DNA from: Acidaminococcus hominis | Lineage (GTDB): Bacteria > Bacillota > Negativicutes > Acidaminococcales > Acidaminococcaceae | NCBI RefSeq assembly: GCF_021044795.1 | Contig: NZ_JAJNOP010000002.1 | DNA: 64,000 nucleotides | Direction: 5' to 3' (one strand) | Shown: piece by piece, positions 1-6,724 of the stretch | How the letters are laid out: every line of letters begins with the position of its first letter | How positions within the stretch are numbered: the first letter of the stretch is position 1 | Position numbers and translations under genes: made by a program | The notes under the pieces: generated by a model | The model's database searches: none | What the model saw: the letters and a program-made list of their open reading frames with translations, nothing else | Told to the model about the DNA's origin: nothing

Positions 1-15
1 AATTCCCAGGACCCC

Positions 16-43
16 TTGTCAGGAAATTCGCAAGGAGTATAAT
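16..43 (+). promoter_or_regulatory. Promoter of the NimA-like gene
   Basis: TTGTCA at 16-21 and a perfect TATAAT at 38-43 are separated by 16 bases, which fits a housekeeping-sigma promoter. The start codon follows about 55 bases downstream with an AAGGAG site before it. Confidence 0.6.
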
Positions 44-99
44 ACTAAGACAGTAGGATTACTATATATTAGAAAGAAAGTTTAAGGAGAGTAAAACTT

Positions 100-564
100 A
101 TGTACGAAATGCGACGGAAAGATCGGCAGATTCCCAACGAGGAAGCCATTGCTTTGTTGAAACAACAGCAGTATGGCGTCCTGTCCACCATGGGCAGGGA
201 CGGGTATCCCTACGGCGTGCCCATTTCCTTTGTGTACGAGGATCCCGGCCTGATCACCTTCCATTGTGCTGTGGAAGGGCATAAAATCGACAACCTGGCC
301 TATTGCTCCAAGGCCTGCTTTACGGTCGTAGGCCCTACCGAGCCTCTGCCGGAGCAATTCAGCACCCGGTATATTTCCGCCATTTGTTTTGGTACCCTGC
401 GGGAACTCACCGGGGAAGAAAAGGTTCAGGGCCTTTTGAAGTTTGGCACCAAGTACGCACCCCAATTTCTGGAAAAGGGCGCCAAATATACCCAGGCCGC
501 TAAAGACAGAACCCGGGTCTATGAGATGCAGGTAGAGCAGCTTACCGGTAAGGCCAGACGCTAA
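100..564 (+). CDS. NimA-like pyridoxamine 5'-phosphate oxidase family flavoprotein
   Basis: A 154-residue single-domain FMN-binding split-barrel protein. The N-terminal half has the family pattern: an MRRKDR start, a YGVLSTMGRDGYPYGVPISF strand pair, then FHCAVEGHKIDN, which matches the FMN/substrate region of NimA-type proteins. Members reduce nitro compounds or bind flavin or haem in the cytosol; the substrate here is unknown. The gene has its own promoter and is followed by a terminator, so it is probably monocistronic. AAGGAGAGTAAAACTT before the ATG supports the start. The family call is firm; nitroimidazole reduction is only a possibility. Confidence 0.85.
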   Translation: MYEMRRKDRQIPNEEAIALLKQQQYGVLSTMGRDGYPYGVPISFVYEDPGLITFHCAVEGHKIDNLAYCSKACFTVVGPTEPLPEQFSTRYISAICFGTLRELTGEEKVQGLLKFGTKYAPQFLEKGAKYTQAAKDRTRVYEMQVEQLTGKARR

Positions 565-598
565 GACAGCAGAAAAAATACGGCTGGAACCGCAGCAG

Positions 599-637
599 AG
601 CCAGACAGAAGGAAGCCTCCTTTTGCCTGGCTTTTTT
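599..637 (+). terminator. Rho-independent terminator after the NimA-like gene
   Basis: AGCCAG pairs with CTGGCT and an inner AAGGA pairs with TCCTT. A run of six T follows. Confidence 0.75.
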
Positions 638-720
638 GCGCTGAAAAATGGCGTTTTTGGCAGGGAGTCCGCTGAAACTTCCATGCATAAATTGTATAAC
701 GCTTTATAAAATATAGGCCT

Positions 721-789
721 TTTACATACGCCTGCAAAAGGATTATAGTGTACTTGTAAGGAAAAGGAAGCCTGTCAGGCTCCTTTCTT
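721..789 (+). promoter_or_regulatory. Promoter and leader hairpin of the redox cassette
   Basis: TTTACA at 721-726 and TATAGT at 744-749 have a 17-base spacer. The short leader then holds an almost perfect hairpin (AAAGGA-A-GCCTG facing CAGGC-TCCTTT, about 765-788) followed by a T-rich stretch, so it could act as a leader terminator ahead of the gene at 822. No ligand-binding domain is recognisable. Confidence 0.5.
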
Positions 790-821
790 TCTGGCAAATC
801 CTCAAGAAAGCGGGATGCAGC

Positions 822-1190
822 ATGACCGAAAAAGAACGCAAAATCAAAATAACGGCAGGGAAACACGTTCTCGTTGCCAAATTGCAGGAAAACGAAGCTG
901 TCCGGGCGCTGTGGAACAAATTGCCCCAGACCTATTCCATGCAGAATTTATATGAACGGGAAATGTGCTTCCGGATGGGCAAGGGCAGCCTGCCTGCCAA
1001 AGAAGCCAAGTATACCGGCTACAAAATTGGCGATATTTCCTATTGGCCGCCCCGGGGCAGCCTGGTGATTCTCTATGCCCAGAATGGGGAAATCTTTGAA
1101 CAGCAGCCCATCGGGCACATTGCTGATGACGTAACGTTTTTCAAAAACCTGGGCGATACCAAAATCAAATTTGAAAGGGTGGAGGAATAA
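822..1190 (+). CDS. Cyclophilin-like fold protein
   Basis: A 122-residue protein resembling the small bacterial cyclophilin-like family. The diagnostic features are NLYEREMCFRM in the middle, YTGYKIGDISYWPPRGSLVI, and ILYAQNGEIFEQQPIGHI near the end. Members share the cyclophilin barrel but usually lack proline-isomerase catalytic residues, and their role is poorly defined. It is the first gene of a tightly packed run with a cupin (2-base gap), a carboxymuconolactone decarboxylase-like protein, a flavoprotein and an aldo/keto reductase, so a role in small-molecule redox chemistry is inferred. The ribosome-binding site before this ATG is weak. Confidence 0.75.
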   Translation: MTEKERKIKITAGKHVLVAKLQENEAVRALWNKLPQTYSMQNLYEREMCFRMGKGSLPAKEAKYTGYKIGDISYWPPRGSLVILYAQNGEIFEQQPIGHIADDVTFFKNLGDTKIKFERVEE

Positions 1191-1192
1191 TC

Positions 1193-1597
1193 ATGAAAGA
1201 ACTCAGCGTATTTCCTATTGGCAAGACCAATGATGCCTATGCCAAATATTTTGTAGGACAAAGCTACCTGTATCCCATTTCCAAGGAGCAGGTGCATATT
1301 TCCAACGTAACCTTTGAACCGGGCTGCCGGAACAACTGGCATATTCACCATGCGTCCAAGGGCGGCGGCCAGATTCTCATTGTCACCGCCGGCCGGGGCT
1401 GGTACCAGGAATGGGGCAAACCTGCCCGGGAACTGAAGCCCGGCGATGTGGTGAATATCCCCGAAGGAGTGAAACACTGGCACGGCGCTGCCCAAAATGA
1501 ATGGTTCCAGCACCTGTCCATTGGCGTTCCCGGCGAAAACAGTTCCACCGAGTGGCTGGAACCCGTAGCCGCTGAAGACTATAACAAGTTGAAATAG
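1193..1597 (+). CDS. Cupin-domain protein
   Basis: A 134-residue single-cupin protein. Cupin motif 1 is seen around NNWHIHHASKGGGQILIVTAG (two metal-ligand His, then Gly-rich turn) and motif 2 as PGDVVNIPEGVKHWHGA. This arrangement, next to a carboxymuconolactone decarboxylase-like gene, is common in Firmicutes and Proteobacteria, where such cupins are annotated as putative metal-dependent enzymes or isomerases. GGAGGAATAATC precedes the ATG. It starts 2 bases after the cyclophilin-like gene and ends 12 bases before the next gene, so it is co-transcribed. The substrate cannot be read from sequence. Confidence 0.85.
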   Translation: MKELSVFPIGKTNDAYAKYFVGQSYLYPISKEQVHISNVTFEPGCRNNWHIHHASKGGGQILIVTAGRGWYQEWGKPARELKPGDVVNIPEGVKHWHGAAQNEWFQHLSIGVPGENSSTEWLEPVAAEDYNKLK

Positions 1598-1609
1598 GAG
1601 GAAGCAATC

Positions 1610-1930
1610 ATGGCAAAAGTCACTGCAGGCAAAGATCAATTGGGAGACTTTGCACCGGAGTTCGCCCATTTGAATGATGACGTTCTGTTTGGGGAAGTTT
1701 GGGCCCGGGAAAAAGAACTGCCCCTGAAGACCCGGAGCATTGTTACGGTAACGGCGCTTATGGCCAGCGGTGTGCTGGACAGCTCCCTGAAATTCCATAT
1801 TGCCAAAGCCAGGGAAAACGGCGTAACCAAAGAAGAAATGGCGGAAATCCTCACCCAGGCTGCTTTCTACGCTGGGTGGCCCAAAGCCTGGGCCGCCTTC
1901 CGCTATGCCAAGGAGGTCTATGCCAAGTGA
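1610..1930 (+). CDS. Carboxymuconolactone decarboxylase-family protein
   Basis: A 106-residue all-helical protein of the CMD/AhpD-like fold: FAHLNDDVLFGEVWAR, then LPLKTRSIVTVTALMASGV, and HIAKARENGVTKEEMAEILTQAAFYAGWPKAW. Some relatives use a CxxC pair for peroxidase-type chemistry; no CxxC is present here, so it is closer to the decarboxylase-like branch. GGAGGAAGCAATC supports the ATG. Its stop overlaps the GTG of the next gene by 3 bases, which indicates translational coupling. The precise reaction is unknown. Confidence 0.85.
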   Translation: MAKVTAGKDQLGDFAPEFAHLNDDVLFGEVWAREKELPLKTRSIVTVTALMASGVLDSSLKFHIAKARENGVTKEEMAEILTQAAFYAGWPKAWAAFRYAKEVYAK

Positions 1931-2445
1931 ATATCGTGGTGCTTAACGGCAGTCCCCGGCCCCACGGCAATACCGCCTTCCTGGTGGACGCCTTTAGAGA
2001 AGGAGCCCAAGAAGCCGGTCATACCGTGACCGTGCTGCCGGTGGCCTCTATGAAAATTGCCGGGTGCTTGGGCTGTGAGTACTGCCACGGCAGGGGCCAG
2101 GGCAAGTGCATCCAAAAGGACGACCACCCCCAGGTTATCGCAGCCCTAGGGCAGGCGGAGCTGCTGGTGCTGGCCAGTCCCATCTATTTTTTTGAGGCTT
2201 CGGCCCAGCTGCTGGCAGCCATCCAGCGGATGCACGCCACCGGTATGCCCCGTACCATCCGGGACAGCGCACTGCTTCTTAGCTCCGGTTCTCCCGGGGT
2301 GTACGCTGCGGTAGAAACCTGGTACAAAAACGTATTTATCGACTATCTGGGGTGTCGGAACCGGGGCATTTTTACCGCCGCCGGCAGCCAGAACAAAACT
2401 GAGAAAATGCGGCAGAAGCTGTATGACTTCGGCCGGAACTTATAG
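1927..2445 (+). CDS. NAD(P)H-dependent FMN reductase / flavodoxin-like protein
   Basis: 172 residues from a GTG that overlaps the stop of the upstream gene. The N-terminus VVLNGSPRPHGNTAFLVDAF is the FMN-phosphate loop of the flavodoxin-like NADPH-dependent FMN reductase family. A Cys cluster (GCLGCEYCHGRGQGKC) follows at about residue 45, as in many iron-sulfur flavoproteins and related quinone reductases, and ASPIYFFEASAQLLAAIQR is the second FMN-contact region. It probably supplies or accepts electrons for its operon partners, an inference from context. An upstream in-frame ATG at 1699 exists but would bury most of the preceding gene and has no advantage. Confidence 0.8.
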   Translation: MNIVVLNGSPRPHGNTAFLVDAFREGAQEAGHTVTVLPVASMKIAGCLGCEYCHGRGQGKCIQKDDHPQVIAALGQAELLVLASPIYFFEASAQLLAAIQRMHATGMPRTIRDSALLLSSGSPGVYAAVETWYKNVFIDYLGCRNRGIFTAAGSQNKTEKMRQKLYDFGRNL

Positions 2446-2460
2446 AAAGAAGGAATTACG

Positions 2461-3330
2461 ATGATTTTTGACGAAACCTTACAGCTAGCCAATTGGGTAC
2501 ACATTCCCGTATTTGGTTTGGGTACCTGGTTTATTGAAGACAAAGACGCAGCAGACGCCGTCCGGGCCGCTGCGCAAATCGGCTACCGCCTGTTTGATAC
2601 GGCCCAGGCCTACGGCAATGAAGCCGGGGTAGGGGAAGGCATCCGCACCTGCGGCATTAGCCGGGATAAGCTGTTTGTGACCAGCAAGGTGGCCGCAGAA
2701 CACAAGGATTACCAAAGCGCCAAAGCGTCCATTGACGCCACCCTGGAAAAAATGGGTCTGGACTACCTGGATTTGATGATTATCCATAGCCCCCAGCCCT
2801 GGAAAGTGGTAAACCAGTCGGAAAACCGTTATTTTGCAGAAAACGTAGAAGTCTGGAAAGCCCTGGAAGATGCTTATCTGGCAGGGAAACTCCGGGCCAT
2901 TGGCGTGTCCAACTTCCTTCAGGAAGACCTGGACAATATTATCAAGCATTGCGGCACCAAACCTATGGTGGACCAGGTCCTGTGCCATGTGGGCCATACC
3001 CCGGCAGCCCTCCTGGACTACTGCAAGACCCAGGGCATCCAGGTGGAAGCCTACGCCCCCATTGCCCACGGAGCAGCCATGAACATTGGCGCCGTGCAGG
3101 AAATTTCCCACAAGTACAACGTAACCGTGCCCCAGCTCTGCCTGCGCTATGACCTGCAGCTGGGTACGGTGGTGTTGCCCAAGACGGCAAACCCCGACCA
3201 TATGAAGAGCAATGCCGCGGTGGACTTTACCATCAGTGACGCCGATATGGAAACCTTGAAAAACGTCCATTATGACGATTACGGCGCTGCCGGCAAATTC
3301 CCCGTTTTTGGCGGGAAATATAAAGGCTAA
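2461..3330 (+). CDS. Aldo/keto reductase
   Basis: 289 residues, the usual length for a single-domain NADPH-dependent aldo/keto reductase. Landmarks are FGLGTWFIEDKDAADAV, GYRLFDTAQAYGNEAGVGEGI (catalytic Asp and Tyr), VTSKVAAEHKDY with the catalytic Lys, DYLDLMIIHSPQPW with the catalytic His, and AIGVSNF. It likely reduces an aldehyde or ketone in the cytosol. It lies 15 bases after the FMN reductase gene with a GAAGGA site, and is the last gene of the cassette before a bidirectional terminator. A second, only distantly similar aldo/keto reductase occurs at 29770. Confidence 0.9.
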   Translation: MIFDETLQLANWVHIPVFGLGTWFIEDKDAADAVRAAAQIGYRLFDTAQAYGNEAGVGEGIRTCGISRDKLFVTSKVAAEHKDYQSAKASIDATLEKMGLDYLDLMIIHSPQPWKVVNQSENRYFAENVEVWKALEDAYLAGKLRAIGVSNFLQEDLDNIIKHCGTKPMVDQVLCHVGHTPAALLDYCKTQGIQVEAYAPIAHGAAMNIGAVQEISHKYNVTVPQLCLRYDLQLGTVVLPKTANPDHMKSNAAVDFTISDADMETLKNVHYDDYGAAGKFPVFGGKYKG

Positions 3331-3349
3331 GAATTGGCCTTGAAAAAAT

Positions 3350-3398
3350 AAAAAGGAAGAACGGCTTCAGGTACTCCTCAAGCTGTTCTTCCTTTTTT
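3350..3398. terminator. Bidirectional terminator between convergent genes
   Basis: AAAAGGAAGAACGGCTT pairs with AGCTGTTCTTCCTTTT. A-rich and T-rich flanks on the two sides let it serve both the plus-strand reductase operon and the minus-strand ACT-domain gene. Confidence 0.8.
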
Positions 3399-3417
3399 GT
3401 TGACCATAGGCGGCTGG

Positions 3418-3795
3418 CTACAGAATCAGGTAGCCTGCCCCCGCCAAAACGTCCAGGGCCTTCGTAAAGTTTTCCTTCTTAACCAGGATATAATCCGTAT
3501 TGTAGGTGGATACGGCGAAAATGCCAATGTGATTTTCGGCCAGAATTCCGGACAGTTTGGACAAAATGCCCATCAGGGAAAAATCCAGGACTCCCTGGAT
3601 GCGGAAAGCCTTCCAGCCATCATCCCGGGGTTCCGCTGCTGCCGGTACATCTTTAGTCAGACAGACCAGGGACAGTTCCTCGTCCGTTTTCCCCACAAAA
3701 TAAAAATCACTGGACAAAGGCAGCTCCTTGGGAGAAGCCACCTTGCAGACCGTCAGGTCGTAGGGCAGGGGTTTTAGTTCCAAAGCCACAGTCAT
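3418..3795 (-). CDS. ACT-domain protein
   Basis: 125 residues, reading as two ACT-like halves: TVALELKPLPYDLTVCKV at the start and GILSKLSGILAENHIGIFAVSTYNTDYILV at the end. The second half has the ligand-binding pattern of the ACT_7/CASTOR-type domains, which sense amino acids. The start is taken at the second Met because AAGGA lies nine bases before it; the Met three codons earlier overlaps that site. It is the downstream gene of an S-component transporter gene (32-base gap). The ligand and target are unknown. Confidence 0.8.
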   Translation of the reverse strand: MTVALELKPLPYDLTVCKVASPKELPLSSDFYFVGKTDEELSLVCLTKDVPAAAEPRDDGWKAFRIQGVLDFSLMGILSKLSGILAENHIGIFAVSTYNTDYILVKKENFTKALDVLAGAGYLIL

Positions 3796-3827
3796 ACTCA
3801 GCATCCTTTCTTCATTCAGGTTTATCG

Positions 3828-4439
3828 TTAGCGATTTTTGTTGATCAGGTCCGCCAGGGCTTTGCTGGATTTTTTGAACAGCAGGAAGCTCACCAGGGAT
3901 ACAATTCCGTATTTAATCAGGTTAAAGGGAAATACCGTCAGCAGCAGAAACCCATTGAGAGAGTGCACGAAAGGGTTGGTGGCGGAGCCCATTTTCACAA
4001 TGGTATCTAGGGAAATCCCAAACATCTTGACGTACAGGGGCAGGGCCACGTACCGGTTGGCCAGCACCGCAAACAAGCTGGCAAAGCCCGTACCCAACAG
4101 CAGCGCAGGAATGGCACTTTGGGTGGTGCGGAACTGGTGGTAGAAATAGGACGCCGGCAGCACATAGGCCAGGCTGCAGAACAGGGCCATCCATTCTCCC
4201 ACAAAAGCCGTACTGCTGCCGGTGAGAAACACCTTGATGAGAATCTTGATCAGGGCTGTCAGAGCAGCTGCACCGGGCCGCAGAAAAAAGCCCGCCATAA
4301 TCGCCGCCACATCGGAAATCTCAAATTTCATATACGCCGGGGCAAAGGGCAGCGGAAACTCGAAAGCCATAAGCAGGGAGGACAAAGCCCCCAGCACCCC
4401 TATAAAGACCCGGGAACGGGTTTTGTATTCGTTGATCAT
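3828..4439 (-). CDS. ECF transporter S component, RibU-like (probable riboflavin uptake)
   Basis: 203 residues and mostly hydrophobic, with about six membrane segments. The N-terminal FEFPLPFAPAYMKFEISDV and the ALIKILIKVFLTGSSTAFVGEW segment match the RibU branch of energy-coupling-factor substrate-binding proteins, which bind riboflavin and share an EcfAAT energising module encoded elsewhere. The start chosen has AAGGAG upstream; a longer in-frame extension to 4613 lacks membrane character. No FMN riboswitch is recognisable upstream, which is unusual for riboflavin importers and leaves the substrate uncertain. Co-transcribed with the ACT-domain gene. Confidence 0.8.
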   Translation of the reverse strand: MINEYKTRSRVFIGVLGALSSLLMAFEFPLPFAPAYMKFEISDVAAIMAGFFLRPGAAALTALIKILIKVFLTGSSTAFVGEWMALFCSLAYVLPASYFYHQFRTTQSAIPALLLGTGFASLFAVLANRYVALPLYVKMFGISLDTIVKMGSATNPFVHSLNGFLLLTVFPFNLIKYGIVSLVSFLLFKKSSKALADLINKNR

Positions 4440-4499
4440 GCGTAGCGCTCCTTGGTGCGTTTTCTCAGTGCTCCTATCCCAGAGTACTGATATGGAATC

Positions 4500-4528
4500 A
4501 TTATAGCACAGATTTCTGCTAAATTGGC
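4500..4528 (-). promoter_or_regulatory. Promoter of the S-component/ACT operon
   Basis: On the minus strand a TATAAT (4500-4505) lies about 60 bases before the start codon. The -35 region is weak. The rest of 4440-4934 shows no gene; it holds only this promoter and the one at 4869. Confidence 0.5.
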
Positions 4529-4868
4529 TGCGGTTGTAGGGAAACCAGGAACAACGGAGAAAAACTGCTGTTAGGGGAGCTTTTACTAAGAAACGAATGG
4601 CCAGCTGCAACACTTTTGCCTGACCAGCCTTTCGGTACCGTCCCAGCCAGGTGCCTATTTTCCCACAAAAAAAGAACGCAGCAAGCCCTGCGCCCTTCTG
4701 GCCATGAAGAAGAGAGTACTCCCCAACAAGCTGCTGGTCAACAGGTCCTCATCAGGGTCCAGTCTTCTTCTATTAATAGAAATATTACAAAACAAGCACG
4801 TTCCTGTCAAGCTACTAACAAAATTGACCAATTTGCTGGAAAGCCTGCATCGGCTTTTCGTTTCATAA

Positions 4869-4897
4869 GTGACAAGCTCCTCATTTTACGATACAAT
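4869..4897 (+). promoter_or_regulatory. Promoter of the deacetylase-fructose operon
   Basis: GTGACA at 4869-4874 and TACAAT at 4892-4897 are 17 bases apart, 37 bases before the start codon at 4935. Confidence 0.55.
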
Positions 4898-4934
4898 AGA
4901 ATATCAAGTATTCAAATAAGGGCAGGCTTAGATT

Positions 4935-5786
4935 ATGACCAAAAAGTTGATTGTTAATGCCGACGATTTTGGCCGGCATTCCTATATTAATGCGGCGGTG
5001 CGCCAAGGGGTGGAGCAGGGGCTTATCCGTTCTGCCACGGTAATGGTTACCGGGGAAGCCTTCCAGGAAGCGGTGGATATTGCCAAAACCCACCCGGAAC
5101 TGGGACTGGGCATCCATTTCACCCTGGTAAACGGCAAACCGGTGCTGCCAATTAGGGAGATTCCGTCCCTGATTGACCCCAAGACCGGTGAATTCTTCCC
5201 CAGCCACAAGGAGTTTGTGAAGCAGTATCTCAGCGGCAAGGTCCGCAGAAGTGACGTGAAAAAAGAATGCAAGGCCCAGCTGGAAGCTTTTTTGGCCACC
5301 GGCCTGCGTCCCACCCACGCTGACAGCCACCAGCATATGCACGTGCTGCCGGGAATCATCGACATTATCCTGAGCCTCTGCGAAGGCTGCGGGGTAAAAC
5401 GGGTGCGGATTCCCGCCATTCCTGTGTCCCTGCTGGCCACCCGGAAAAGCAACCTGGGTGAGCAGGTGGGCCGTATGGGCCTTCATCTGCTGGCAGAGCG
5501 GGCCCGGTCCAAGGCCAAGGCCAGGGGCTTTCTTACCCCCGATTACTTTGGCGGCATTGTGGCCGGGGAGGCGGTGGACCTGAGCAATTTCCGGACCATT
5601 CTGCTGCAGCTTCAGGAAGGCACCACGGAAGTGATGCTGCACCCGGGCACGGACAACGCAGTGCTCCAGCCAGCTATCCAGTGGGACCACGATTTTGAAG
5701 CCGAACTGACCGCAGTAACAGCGCCCCAAAACCTGGACCTGGTGAAAAGCCAGGGGATTTCCGTAATTAATTTCACCGATTTATAA
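4935..5786 (+). CDS. ChbG/HpnK-family carbohydrate deacetylase
   Basis: 283 residues of the YdjC-like fold. The metal site is visible: IVNADDFG (D10, D11) at the start, GLGIHFTLVNGKPVLP, and THADSHQHMHVLPG in the middle, with MLHPG near the end. Relatives remove acetyl groups from chitooligosaccharides (ChbG) or act in hopanoid modification (HpnK); the GLGIH and VMVTGEAFQEAV wording leans to the HpnK side. It is 17 bases upstream of fruK, so it may deacetylate an amino sugar or simply share the promoter of the fructose genes. GGGCAGG is a weak ribosome-binding site. Confidence 0.85.
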   Translation: MTKKLIVNADDFGRHSYINAAVRQGVEQGLIRSATVMVTGEAFQEAVDIAKTHPELGLGIHFTLVNGKPVLPIREIPSLIDPKTGEFFPSHKEFVKQYLSGKVRRSDVKKECKAQLEAFLATGLRPTHADSHQHMHVLPGIIDIILSLCEGCGVKRVRIPAIPVSLLATRKSNLGEQVGRMGLHLLAERARSKAKARGFLTPDYFGGIVAGEAVDLSNFRTILLQLQEGTTEVMLHPGTDNAVLQPAIQWDHDFEAELTAVTAPQNLDLVKSQGISVINFTDL

Positions 5787-5803
5787 GAACGCGAGGAACT
5801 TTT

Positions 5804-6709
5804 ATGATTTATACCGTAACCTTTAATCCCAGCCTGGATTATGTGGTGACCGTGCCCCAGTTTCAGGTGGGGAACATCAACCGGACCCAGGCCGAGGAAA
5901 TTTTCCCCGGGGGCAAGGGCATCAACGTGTCCATTATTCTTACCCACCTGGGAGTTTCTACCAAAGCCCTGGGCTTTAAGGCCGGCTTTACCGGGGACGA
6001 GATTGAACGCCTTTTGGCACAGTACGGCATTCCCGCAGAGCTGCTGCCGGTAAGCAGCGGCTTTTCCCGGATAAACGTCAAGGTGCGGGGCAGCAAGGAA
6101 ACGGCCATCAACGGCCAGGGGCCCCAGGTGTCCCCAGAGGATCTGTCCCGGTTGGAAGCCCAGCTGGACCAACTGACCCCAGAGGATATGCTGGTGCTTT
6201 CCGGGGCCAAGCCCAGCGGCGGGGCCGATACCCTGTACTGGGACCTGACTGCCAAAATGGCGGCAAAGCAGGTCCCCTGCGTAGTGGACGCCACAGGTGA
6301 GCTGCTGAAAGCAGCCCTGCCCGCCGGTCCCTTCCTGATTAAGCCCAACCGGGAAGAACTGGAAGAACTGCTCCAGCGGCCCCTGCCAACCCGGCAGGAC
6401 TTGGTTGACGCGGCCCTGGAACTCCAGCGGCTGGGAGCCAGAAACGTTTTGATTTCCCTGGGAGCTGGCGGTGCCCTCCTGGTGGATGCACAGGGCGTGG
6501 TGCATACCAGCGCCGCTCCCGCCGGCACTCCCGTAAACACCGTGGGGGCCGGGGACAGCATGGTAGCTGGTTTTTTGGCTGGCTACCAGAAGACCCAAGA
6601 TTACACCTATGCCCTGCGCCTGGGGATTTGTGCAGGCTCGGCTACGGCTTTTGCCATGGGCCTTGCCACAGGCGACGCCATTGAACAACTGATGCAGGAA
6701 TTGCAGTAA
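5804..6709 (+). CDS. fruK: 1-phosphofructokinase
   Basis: 301 residues, a PfkB-family sugar kinase. VTFNPSLDYVV at the start, FPGGKGINVSIILTHLG (substrate-binding GG) and the C-terminal NTVGAGDSMVAGFLAGY with the catalytic Asp are diagnostic. It converts fructose 1-phosphate, delivered by the PTS permease encoded 15 bases downstream, into fructose 1,6-bisphosphate. GCGAGGAAC supports the start. The neighbouring PTS genes make 1-phosphofructokinase much more likely than tagatose-6-phosphate kinase. Confidence 0.92.
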   Translation: MIYTVTFNPSLDYVVTVPQFQVGNINRTQAEEIFPGGKGINVSIILTHLGVSTKALGFKAGFTGDEIERLLAQYGIPAELLPVSSGFSRINVKVRGSKETAINGQGPQVSPEDLSRLEAQLDQLTPEDMLVLSGAKPSGGADTLYWDLTAKMAAKQVPCVVDATGELLKAALPAGPFLIKPNREELEELLQRPLPTRQDLVDAALELQRLGARNVLISLGAGGALLVDAQGVVHTSAAPAGTPVNTVGAGDSMVAGFLAGYQKTQDYTYALRLGICAGSATAFAMGLATGDAIEQLMQELQ

Positions 6710-6724
6710 CGAAAGGAAACCAGC

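Noticed and set aside
4440..4620. FMN riboswitch upstream of the RibU-like gene
   Set aside because: None of the conserved FMN aptamer segments was found on the minus strand; only a promoter is supported.
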